Below are positions 36,040 through 43,410 of a stretch of 64,000 nucleotides of DNA, in pieces. Origin of the DNA: Psychrobacter urativorans (lineage in GTDB: Bacteria; Pseudomonadota; Gammaproteobacteria; Pseudomonadales; Moraxellaceae); the NCBI RefSeq assembly GCF_001298525.1, contig NZ_CP012678.1:1054001-1118000 (forward strand). Reading direction: 5' to 3'. The number at the start of each line of letters is the position of its first letter. The stretch's first letter is position 1. Made by a program: the position numbers and the translations under genes. The notes below the pieces were generated by a model. That model did not search any database. It was not told the DNA's origin and saw only the letters and a program-made list of their open reading frames with translations.

Positions 36040-36507
36040 ATGACTTACAAACATATCTTATTGGTTACGGATTTAATGTCCGATGCCGATATCGTTGCGG
36101 AAAAAGCCAAACTTATCGTTGCTAACCGCCCTGGGTCTAGGCTATCGGTACTGCATATCGTGAAAGATACTATGGTCGGCTTTGGCTATGAGCTGGTGCC
36201 CGCCTCTAGTCTATATGATGAGATTGATGATGAACGTTGCCAAGAAGCGCGCGGACGCTTAGCGAAATTCTTAGAGCGCAATCAGCTGTATAATGTCAAT
36301 TCTGAGGTGACCACAGCGATATCTAATAGTGAAGGCATTGTTAATTACTGTGCCAAACATAACGTCGATTTACTCGTTATCGGTCGTCATGAACGCCACG
36401 GCATTGCGGCATGGCTGAGCGGTGCAACGGCGGATAATATATTGCCAAACGTGCCGTGTGATAGCTTGGTTGTGAGACTGGATAAGCCAGTCACTCAGCG
36501 CGGTTAA
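36040..36507 (+). CDS. Universal stress protein (UspA family)
   Basis: This 155-residue cytoplasmic protein has one UspA domain: an N-terminal HILLVTDL strand, VDLLVIGRH near residue 109, and a C-terminal PCDSLVVRL. The ATP-binding G-x2-G-x9-G(S/T) signature is replaced by a GRHERHGIAAWLSGATAD loop, so it is probably the non-ATP UspA type. The ATG at 36034 abuts the AGGAGGAGG; the ATG at 36040 is at the proper 7-nt spacing and is taken as the start. A consensus-like promoter and strong ribosome site suggest high expression. Confidence 0.92.
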   Translation: MTYKHILLVTDLMSDADIVAEKAKLIVANRPGSRLSVLHIVKDTMVGFGYELVPASSLYDEIDDERCQEARGRLAKFLERNQLYNVNSEVTTAISNSEGIVNYCAKHNVDLLVIGRHERHGIAAWLSGATADNILPNVPCDSLVVRLDKPVTQRG

Positions 36508-36551
36508 CACTGGTATAACTATGACTATATAAAAATAATGATATAACTTAT

Positions 36552-36590
36552 AAAAAGCGCATGATATCCAAATTAATCATACGCTTTTTT
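36552..36590. terminator. Bidirectional terminator after the universal stress gene
   Basis: The stem GCG-c-ATGAT (36557-36565) with ATCAT-a-CGC (36576-36584) has flanking A- and T-runs. It can serve both the stress gene and the converging LysR gene. Confidence 0.88.
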
Positions 36591-36608
36591 ATACGCAATT
36601 TTTAATCA

Positions 36609-37544
36609 TTAATTTTCTTGAATAATATCAATAAACGACTGCCAAATTGGGCTTTGATGACGCGCTTTATGCCAGACTAACCACCACGTTCGTGCCAAAT
36701 CTATACCGTCTACTTTGACTTGAACCAACTGTCCCGTGGTTAATTCGGCATGGATAACATGTTGCGAGAGACAACCCAAACCAATATCAACGCTCACCAT
36801 GTGCTTAATCGCTTCCGATTGTTGAATTGCCATAATGATTTCAGCATCAGGCATCTGTTGCAATAGCTGCTCATCGATAATTTGCCGTGTCCCTGAACCT
36901 GCCTCACGTACCAATAGCGGCAACGTTGCCAACTGCGCGACAGTCAGCCGATAGCAGTCTTTATCGGCATCATATTCTGCCAAACCATTTAACCACTTAC
37001 TATCACGCTTTGCGAATACCATCAAGGTATCGGTACGCCATGCGCGTTGCTCAATGACTTTTGTATCCGTTGGGCGCGGCATACCTTCTACCAAAGCAAT
37101 ATCAATATTTAATTGCTCAACCTCAGCCACTACCTCTTGCGTATTGGCAATATACATATCGACGTTGGCATCAGGAAGCGCGCCATATAGTTTGGCAAGT
37201 AATGGCGGCAACACATAATTGCCGATGGTGGTACTCGCGCCAATATGAATTTGCTCTGCATGATGTTTATGATAATGCTCAAGGGTTAAAGCTTGCCCCA
37301 AGATTGCCTGCGCTTGGATATAAACCGGATACGCATTCGGATGTTGGTTGAGCCTACGCCCGACTCGCTCAAATAATGGCATCTGCAATCGTGCTTCTAA
37401 TTCTGTTAACGCACTACTCACCGCTGACTGGGATAAATGTAACTCTTCACTGGCGCGACTGGTGCTGCCCGTTTGGTAAATGCTCACAAATACTGCCAGT
37501 TGCCTAAAAGTAATCTTCGGTAATGTCTGAACTGCCTTTTTCAT
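36609..37544 (-). CDS. LysR-family regulator, YeiE-like
   Basis: This 311-residue transcription regulator has an N-terminal winged helix-turn-helix (about 12-70, STSRASEELHLSQSAVSSALTELE) and a periplasmic-binding-like effector domain (about 95-305). AGGAT precedes the ATG. It is divergent from a yeiH-type permease, the same arrangement as enterobacterial yeiE/yeiH, where YeiE activates yeiH and responds to sulfite. By analogy it probably controls the neighbour; the effector is inference. Confidence 0.88.
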   Translation of the reverse strand: MKKAVQTLPKITFRQLAVFVSIYQTGSTSRASEELHLSQSAVSSALTELEARLQMPLFERVGRRLNQHPNAYPVYIQAQAILGQALTLEHYHKHHAEQIHIGASTTIGNYVLPPLLAKLYGALPDANVDMYIANTQEVVAEVEQLNIDIALVEGMPRPTDTKVIEQRAWRTDTLMVFAKRDSKWLNGLAEYDADKDCYRLTVAQLATLPLLVREAGSGTRQIIDEQLLQQMPDAEIIMAIQQSEAIKHMVSVDIGLGCLSQHVIHAELTTGQLVQVKVDGIDLARTWWLVWHKARHQSPIWQSFIDIIQEN

Positions 37545-37592
37545 GATTACTATTGCATCCTATAAAGCAAATCCTTAACCTAAAAAATCGAT

Positions 37593-37662
37593 AGGTTATA
37601 TATTATTAATCTGTTTTTATTATAGAATAACCTGCTTTATAATGTCTATTCATAAGCTTATG
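37593..37662. promoter_or_regulatory. Candidate LysR operators between the regulator and yeiH genes
   Basis: A perfect 12-bp palindrome CATAAGCTTATG (37651-37662) and a 7-bp inverted repeat AGGTTAT (37593-37599) / ATAACCT (37627-37633) lie in the divergent gap. Palindromes of this AT-rich kind with T-N11-A geometry are usual LysR recognition sites. Confidence 0.5.
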
Positions 37663-37778
37663 CTTATTTGGATTATTGAGAAATGCTGTGCGTAAAAGCT
37701 CATCACCCTTATTTTTTCTAGCTTAAATCTAGCATCAGCAATCCATACTACATAAACGTGTTAATAGGACATTCCGTC

Positions 37779-38861
37779 ATGAAAGCTTTTACCCAAGCAG
37801 TCGCCAGTTATATTCCGCGCGGTCGTCATTTAGCCGGATTAATCGTCGTGCTGATCGGTAGTTTATTTTGCTTATGGTTGAATAGCAGCTTGAACACATG
37901 GTCAAACGGGCACATCAAGGGCTTGTCCTCATTAACGTTAGCTATTTTAATCGGTATGATACTGGGTAATACCGTTTATTCTAAAGTTGCTGAGCCTTTA
38001 AATGAAGGGGTTAGCTTTGCCAAAGGTCAAATACTGCGTTTGGCGATTATGTTCTACGGTTTTAAATTAACCCTGACGCAAGTCGCGAGCGTTGGCTTAC
38101 CTGCGGTGATGAGTGATGCCTTGGTCTTAACCTCAACCTTTTTAATTACTTATTGGTTGGGTACAAAATGGCTGAAAGTCGATAAGCAAACGACCATATT
38201 AATTGGTTCAGGTGCCAGTATTTGCGGTGCCGCAGCCGTTATTGCTGCCGAGCCAATCGTTAAAGCTGAAGCGCATAAAGTCACGATTGCTGTAGCAACA
38301 GTGGTCGTATTCGGTACTATCGCTATGGTACTTTATCCCTTTTTATATCATCTTGGCTGGTTACAACCGTGGCTGAGCGCGCAAGATTACGGTGTTTATA
38401 CTGGCTCTACTATTCATGAAGTGGCTCAAGTTGTGGTTGCGGGTAATACCGTGAGTCCTGAAGTTGGTGATACCGCGGTCGTCACCAAAATGATTCGGGT
38501 GATGATGCTTGCACCCTTCTTACTGGTATTGTCTTTTGCATTAACCAAAGGCAGCAGCGAGAATGGCGAAAAACCGTCCTTTATGAACCGTGTTCAACAA
38601 GTTAAAGTCCCATGGTTCGCTTTTATTTTTATTCTTATCGTCGTACTGCATACTTGGCTTAATATGAGCGCAGGTTTTGAGCAAGCCATGGTAATGGTAG
38701 ATGATATATTACTGACGATGGCGATGTTTGCCTTAGGTCTGACCACCCATTTAGGCGCGATTAAACAAGCGGGTGTAAAACCGTTAATCTTAGGTGCAAT
38801 CATGTTTGCATGGTTAATCGTCGGTGGCGGGCTGATTAATATTGGTATTAGCTTGATATAG
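37779..38861 (+). CDS. yeiH: YeiH-family (UPF0324) membrane protein
   Basis: This 360-residue inner-membrane protein has about ten helices. Family landmarks are GASICGAAAV near residue 144 and YTGSTIHEVAQVV near 207. YeiH is thought to export a sulfur-related anion such as sulfite under the control of YeiE. The frame opens at a GTG (37758), but the ATG at 37779 has AGGA upstream and matches the family start. A strong terminator follows. Confidence 0.88.
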   Translation: MKAFTQAVASYIPRGRHLAGLIVVLIGSLFCLWLNSSLNTWSNGHIKGLSSLTLAILIGMILGNTVYSKVAEPLNEGVSFAKGQILRLAIMFYGFKLTLTQVASVGLPAVMSDALVLTSTFLITYWLGTKWLKVDKQTTILIGSGASICGAAAVIAAEPIVKAEAHKVTIAVATVVVFGTIAMVLYPFLYHLGWLQPWLSAQDYGVYTGSTIHEVAQVVVAGNTVSPEVGDTAVVTKMIRVMMLAPFLLVLSFALTKGSSENGEKPSFMNRVQQVKVPWFAFIFILIVVLHTWLNMSAGFEQAMVMVDDILLTMAMFALGLTTHLGAIKQAGVKPLILGAIMFAWLIVGGGLINIGISLI

Positions 38862-38896
38862 ACCCTTCGACTTTTTATCGTCACTAATTAAACTAA

Positions 38897-38926
38897 AAAA
38901 CGCCTACAACTGCTTGTAGGCGTTTT
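38897..38926 (+). terminator. Terminator after yeiH
   Basis: A perfect 13-bp stem including four A-T pairs (38897-38909 with 38914-38926) around loop CTGC, followed by the paired T-run. Confidence 0.85.
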
Positions 38927-39052
38927 GCATTGGGTCATGATTAGTTATATATATTTATAAGTCATTCAGAATATTCAAAGCTTAAACTTTTCAAATGAGT
39001 TATGTTTCTCACTTTCAAAGCTTAAATAATGAAATCTTAAATAACAGACATA

Positions 39053-39080
39053 AAAAAACGAACCCGAAGGTTCGCTTTTT
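39053..39080 (-). terminator. Terminator of the cold shock gene with UUCG tetraloop
   Basis: On the minus strand GCGAACC-TTCG-GGTTCG forms a stem capped by the very stable C(UUCG)G tetraloop (loop 39065-39068), followed by seven T residues. Confidence 0.9.
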
Positions 39081-39113
39081 ATTCATCTTGCTCTAATTGT
39101 CTATAAAGACAAA

Positions 39114-39323
39114 TTAGATAGCAACGATGTTATGAGCTTGTGGACCTTTTTGACCTTGAGTTACAGTGAACTCAACTTCTTGGCCTTCAGCTAAAGTTTT
39201 GAAGCCTGAACCAGTGATTTCGCTGTAATGAGCAAAAACGTCTGCGCCGCTTTCTGGAGCGATAAAACCAAAGCCTTTAGCTTCGTTAAACCACTTAACT
39301 GTACCTTTCATAGTATCTGACAT
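39114..39323 (-). CDS. Cold shock protein (CspA family)
   Basis: This 69-residue OB-fold protein binds single-stranded RNA and DNA and melts mRNA structure. RNP1 (KGFGFIA, 16-22) and RNP2 (VFAHY, 29-33) are both visible. The small size and full domain match CspA/CspE. A perfect -10 (TATAAT, complement of 39413-39418) would give a leader of about 80 nt, but no clear -35 or cold-box was found, so cold induction is not shown. AGGA lies before the ATG. Confidence 0.95.
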   Translation of the reverse strand: MSDTMKGTVKWFNEAKGFGFIAPESGADVFAHYSEITGSGFKTLAEGQEVEFTVTQGQKGPQAHNIVAI

Positions 39324-39632
39324 ATCATAATCCTAATTTTCTAATTTATTAATGGTCTAGTGACCGGTAACGCTTGCAAATAGCTACTGAACGATAAATA
39401 TTAAAACGAAGGATTATAACTAATACTACGAGGTAATGATTTGGTGCAGAACTGCTCTTAAGCTTGGATACAGTATAAGGGGGGTCACTCACTATCGCAA
39501 GTCTTATCTGATATTTCGTGTAACTAGTTACAAATATAGCGTTAAGTGAGCATTTTTTAATCGTTTTGGTAGTTATTTATCGTCTTAACGGCTGTTTATA
39601 GCATAAACAATAAATTTGGGTGGTAGCAGTGG
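39324..39632. other. Leader and spacer between the cold shock and DUF454 genes
   Basis: It holds the probable cold shock -10 at 39413-39418 and a perfect 14-bp palindrome TGTAACTAGTTACA at 39519-39532. It also holds a hairpin TGTTTAT-AGC-ATAAACA at 39593-39609, just past the DUF454 stop. No gene was seen. Confidence 0.5.
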
Positions 39633-40055
39633 TTACGCGTTCGGTAAGCGAAACAGATAAACAATCACCCCGCTACCCACTACGGCAACAATCCATGCTA
39701 GCCATAGCATATCCGCTGGCAGACGATAAAATAACATGAGCGTCGATATCGTCAGCATAATACTGGCTAGCCACTTGGCATATAGCGGCACAGCATGACG
39801 ATCTTCCCAATCACGAACGAACTTCCCAAAATATTTATGATTAATCAGCCAAAAGTGAAACCGTCGTGAGCTACGCGCCCAACATCCTGCCGCTAATAAT
39901 ATAAAAGGTGCGGTCGGCATCACGGGCAGCAAGATACCAATGATTCCTAATGCAAAGAATAGCCAGCCTAATACGAGAAACAGCCAACGTACGGTAGGAT
40001 TTTTGGATTGATTGATCTTAGGTCGATGATAAAAAGTTTTTTTTGATGGAGTCAT
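39633..40055 (-). CDS. DUF454 (YbaN-like) inner-membrane protein
   Basis: This small inner-membrane protein of about 140 residues has three or four helices. The family motif is LGIIGILLPVMPTAPFILLAA followed by CWARSSRRFHFWL. Function is unknown; in E. coli ybaN lies near recombination and adenine salvage genes without a known role. The frame is open up to 40139 (168 residues), but the family core starts late, so the ATG at 40055 is preferred. Neither start has a clear ribosome site. Confidence 0.82.
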   Translation of the reverse strand: MTPSKKTFYHRPKINQSKNPTVRWLFLVLGWLFFALGIIGILLPVMPTAPFILLAAGCWARSSRRFHFWLINHKYFGKFVRDWEDRHAVPLYAKWLASIMLTISTLMLFYRLPADMLWLAWIVAVVGSGVIVYLFRLPNA

Positions 40056-40340
40056 GACTAGGTTATCAACAAATAATAGGTTTAGGCAGTACAGACTACC
40101 TATATAAGTTATTAAAGATAAAGAAGTTAACAACACCATTCAAGACTGATTTTGCAGGGTTTTGCTACCGCTGGGTATGTTTGGTTAGTGATTGAGTAAA
40201 CTGAGTAAATAGATACATTCAGGTTTTATAGGGTTATTCTCTTTAGAGTGGTAATTATTATCAACTCTGAAACGAATAAAATGTGTCATCTGCTGTATTT
40301 TTGGTTAACTACAATCTTAGCTTTAAGTGAAGTGAAATAA

Positions 40341-40376
40341 AAAAACCGCTTACAATCTAAATTGTAAGCGGTTTTT
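40341..40376. terminator. Perfect 16-bp stem terminator downstream of the unknown membrane gene
   Basis: AAAAACCGCTTACAAT (40341-40356) pairs completely with 40361-40376 around loop CTAA, with flanking A- and T-runs. It ends the minus-strand gene at 40411. Confidence 0.93.
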
Positions 40377-40410
40377 ACTTACTGGATAAAGTATTCTCGA
40401 CAAATAAGCT

Positions 40411-40911
40411 TTAAACCAATATCAATGCCAGTATCGCAAATACCAAGAAATAGCCAAAGACGCTCATAATCGCGTACATGGTTTTGATCTCTTTACCATT
40501 AATCTGAATGCTGGCTAAGGTGTTGCCAAGTTTCAAAATGGAGATGGTATAGAAGTAAAAGGCTAATAACAGCAGTACCATGCTAATGGTAAATATAGCG
40601 ATGGAAGACAGCGCGCCAAAAAAGACAACCGTTCCAGGAAATAACGCCTCACCTTTGATAATTAAAACCAAGAGTACGATAGCCACACCTGACGCAGACG
40701 CATGGAAAAATATAATATCGTGCCACGTTGCATCGGCTTTATAAAAACTAGACTCAATATCGAGCTTATCGTTACTTAGCGTGTTTGGCGCTCTTGACAT
40801 AGAAGCGCTAGCACGGCTTAACCTATGACTTTTTATATTACTCATGGTCACAAGAAAGGTAAAAAATGATAGGGCGATCCAAAAGATGACAAACATATTT
40901 ATTTTTATCAT
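40411..40911 (-). CDS. Uncharacterised inner-membrane protein
   Basis: I do not recognise a family. There are 166 residues with about four transmembrane helices: one at the N-terminus (about 5-23), then a hydrophilic Ser/Arg/Asn-rich segment (about 25-62), then three helices. The frame is open to 40980, but TTAGGA sits about 10 nt before the ATG at 40911, so that start is preferred. It has its own terminator and 5' gap, so it is probably a single-gene unit. Confidence 0.68.
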   Translation of the reverse strand: MIKINMFVIFWIALSFFTFLVTMSNIKSHRLSRASASMSRAPNTLSNDKLDIESSFYKADATWHDIIFFHASASGVAIVLLVLIIKGEALFPGTVVFFGALSSIAIFTISMVLLLLAFYFYTISILKLGNTLASIQINGKEIKTMYAIMSVFGYFLVFAILALILV

Positions 40912-41190
40912 AGTCTTTATTCCTAAACCTAGAGAATCTTGATTTAAAAATATCTTGTGTACTACAAGATTCGATATCATATTTTCTGTTTATTTTTCTA
41001 TTTATATAGTGTTTAAACCTATAACAATGAATGCTTAGATGTTTATCTTAGCAGTCCTATGACTTTTGTTTGTAAAAAAGTGCGCTAATAAGCGGCTTTA
41101 TTGTAGCGATGTTCATATCTATGATTGCTGTCCGTTTTGATAATGGCACTTAGTTTGTTTAGCCGTGTGGTAAATGTAGGTCGTTATTCA

Positions 41191-41595
41191 CTATGATTTG
41201 GCAGGATAGCTTTCCCAGTAATCTGCGATTGCCTTTGGAAAGCAGTATTCTTTTGGCATCACGGTAATGGCGATTGGCACTAATATAGATTTGCTCACAC
41301 CGCCAATACTCTCACAAGTCGCATTAGTCGGTACGTCATAATAAATCACGCGCAAAGTATTTTGCGGGCAAAGGTCTGAGCACTGGAATGATTTGACCAC
41401 TGCGATACCATGATGATAACCAATCACCCATTGCTGCGCGCCTTCGGTTGGTGCTGATTCTTTTTGCTCAGCAGCTCGAATGAGATCGGCATCTGTCATG
41501 GTGTCTTCATTGGTCGGTGGTGAGACGAGAACGCAAGCGCTCAGGCTTAACAACAATGCACTTAAAGTCAGGGCTTTGGCGGTTGATGTTTTCAT
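41191..41595 (-). CDS. Small lipoprotein of unknown function
   Basis: This 134-residue lipoprotein has a signal peptide ending LSLSAC, with Cys21 lipidated. The mature part has four Cys (SFQCSDLCPQN near 71-78, then C93 and C117 regions), likely two disulfides. It contains a short conserved-looking GYHHGIAVVKSFQCSDLCP stretch. No family was recognised. It lies 37 bp downstream of the pentapeptide-like gene on the same strand, so the two could share a message. Confidence 0.72.
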   Translation of the reverse strand: MKTSTAKALTLSALLLSLSACVLVSPPTNEDTMTDADLIRAAEQKESAPTEGAQQWVIGYHHGIAVVKSFQCSDLCPQNTLRVIYYDVPTNATCESIGGVSKSILVPIAITVMPKEYCFPKAIADYWESYPAKS

Positions 41596-41632
41596 GGTGA
41601 ACGTCCTTGTTTGGAGTAGTTAATACCTACAT

Positions 41633-43240
41633 CTAACGTTGAGTATGTCTCTTAACGGCTACAACTATTTGCCAGATTAATATTGCAAACCAAATATAAA
41701 AAAGTAAGCTTATAAACTCAAACCCACTCTTAGATTCCAGAAATCTACTAAAAGGCAAAAAATTTCTCGCAGCACTATTAGCGTAAACTGAAAGAGTATT
41801 AAAATAAGGATGAAGAAAGTAATTATAATTATCGAAATAACAGTCATGAAAAGATAGTAACATCGTATATAAAATCAGGCTAATGATTAGCCAGACAATT
41901 GGTCTTACATAGTTTCCGCCAAATTCTGACATTAAATCATTCATATAATATACTACTACATCTCGCTTACTGCCGTATGCCTTCAGCTCGCTCTTAAAAG
42001 CTTTCATCTCTTGAACAAAAAACCTATTTGCTTCAAGAGTATTCCCTCTAGAATCGAATGAATACTTTATGATTCTAAATGTTTCTCGATTAGTATTGTA
42101 AGGATTAATATTTGACTTTAAGAAATTGGGTTGTTCTCTTAAGTCCACATTCTCGAAATCTAAACCATAGTAAAAATTTACTTTCTTGAAGTTTGAGGCG
42201 GTCATAAATGTCACAAATCTAAATATCGCTGTCACAGGATAAGATGCTATAACAATTTTATCCGCTTCGCCAAATTCAGCATTTTCAAAATCCGCAACAT
42301 CATAAAACTTTACTCTTTCAAATTTTGCATAACTAAAATGACTTTCAAAAGCATTAAAGACACCTTGCATTTCTGTATTAATACATAGAAAACTTTCAAC
42401 CTTCATGTTTGTTATTTCGAAGCTAGAAAGGAAATTTGTGTCATTAATCTGAAGAGATCTTACAGCAATTTTATTAAGTTTAACAACCCCTTCAAATGTA
42501 CAATTAAAGATTTCCAGTGTTGTGTTAACAAATGACTGCTCATTTAATTCTAGAAAAGGTTCTTTCTTAAAAACTGAGTTTTCTAATCTGAGTAAATTTT
42601 TGAAACTACAACCTGAGAATAAACTATCCTCGAAGATATTATTTGTTTCTATGCGCGATACTCTCACTTTAGTCTTAAACTCACATTCAGAAAATAAGCA
42701 ATTCGTATCATTACTCAACATTGTAATGGGAGTTATATCAAACCAGTTATAAAATACGCATTCTTCAAAGAAAAAACTTACATCTTCAACTTGCCAATCA
42801 CCTATATATAAATGGCAATCAATTAAGTGAATTCCGCTGAATAATTTTAATAATTTAAAATAATCGAAACTGTCTCTACTCTTTCTATCAGGAAAATGAA
42901 TATTAGATAAAATGATTAAATCATAGGTATTTGTTCTACGAATCAAGTTTCTAGTTTCTTCATCATTTAAATCACTGTCTCGAATCATCTGAGGAAAGTC
43001 TATACCCAAGTCTCTCTTGTATGAGCTAGGTGAAGAACTAAATAAGCTATGAATAGTACTAGAGGTTGAAGCTGATGTTGTAGCAAGAAAGTCTGCTATA
43101 TAAATCTTTAATAAGTCATAAAACTCAGATAAAACACCTTTCAACTTATCATCTTGATAATTGCTTTTTACACAATGAAGAGCACATTCTTCATGAGGTG
43201 CAAACTTATTGTTTGTACAACCTTGGAAAGTACATGTCAT
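41633..43240 (-). CDS. Pentapeptide-like membrane protein with N-terminal Cys/His cluster
   Basis: This 535-residue protein of unknown function is strongly AT-rich compared with its neighbours. Residues 3-23 hold a probable zinc knuckle (Cys3, Cys8, Cys19, His22, Cys23). A helical, Ser-rich linker follows (to about 115). Repeats centred on F or L every five residues (for example CEFKTKV, CSFKNLL, CTFEGVV, AKFERVKF, ADFENAEF; about 130-370) suggest a right-handed beta-helix. A charged segment with ANRFFVQEMKAF (404-415) leads to two transmembrane helices (about 446-464 and 509-529). Other bacterial pentapeptide proteins share this architecture, and their role is not established. No K+-channel filter is seen between the helices. 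It may be horizontally acquired. Confidence 0.8.
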   Translation of the reverse strand: MTCTFQGCTNNKFAPHEECALHCVKSNYQDDKLKGVLSEFYDLLKIYIADFLATTSASTSSTIHSLFSSSPSSYKRDLGIDFPQMIRDSDLNDEETRNLIRRTNTYDLIILSNIHFPDRKSRDSFDYFKLLKLFSGIHLIDCHLYIGDWQVEDVSFFFEECVFYNWFDITPITMLSNDTNCLFSECEFKTKVRVSRIETNNIFEDSLFSGCSFKNLLRLENSVFKKEPFLELNEQSFVNTTLEIFNCTFEGVVKLNKIAVRSLQINDTNFLSSFEITNMKVESFLCINTEMQGVFNAFESHFSYAKFERVKFYDVADFENAEFGEADKIVIASYPVTAIFRFVTFMTASNFKKVNFYYGLDFENVDLREQPNFLKSNINPYNTNRETFRIIKYSFDSRGNTLEANRFFVQEMKAFKSELKAYGSKRDVVVYYMNDLMSEFGGNYVRPIVWLIISLILYTMLLSFHDCYFDNYNYFLHPYFNTLSVYANSAARNFLPFSRFLESKSGFEFISLLFYIWFAILIWQIVVAVKRHTQR

Positions 43241-43350
43241 GTCTCAAAAATCTCTCGTTATTTACTGCTAATAGGTTAGTAAACCATTCTAATTTCGCTA
43301 GCCATCAGTTATATCATAAAATCAGAAAAATCAAGCAATGGTTCAGAGAT

Positions 43351-43385
43351 AAAAAAGCGCTATCACAATTGTGACAGCGCTCTTT
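43351..43385 (-). terminator. valS terminator
   Basis: AGCGCT-a-TCACAATTGTGA-c-AGCGCT (43356-43381) folds into a 12-bp stem with one mismatch. Six A residues at 43351-43356 give the T-run on the minus strand. It separates valS from the AT-rich gene downstream. Confidence 0.88.
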
Positions 43386-43410
43386 GCTATTACAGTTATC
43401 TAAGTGTGAG

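Noticed and set aside
41633..43240. Potassium channel interpretation of the two C-terminal helices
   Set aside because: No selectivity-filter sequence (GYG-type) is present between the two helices.
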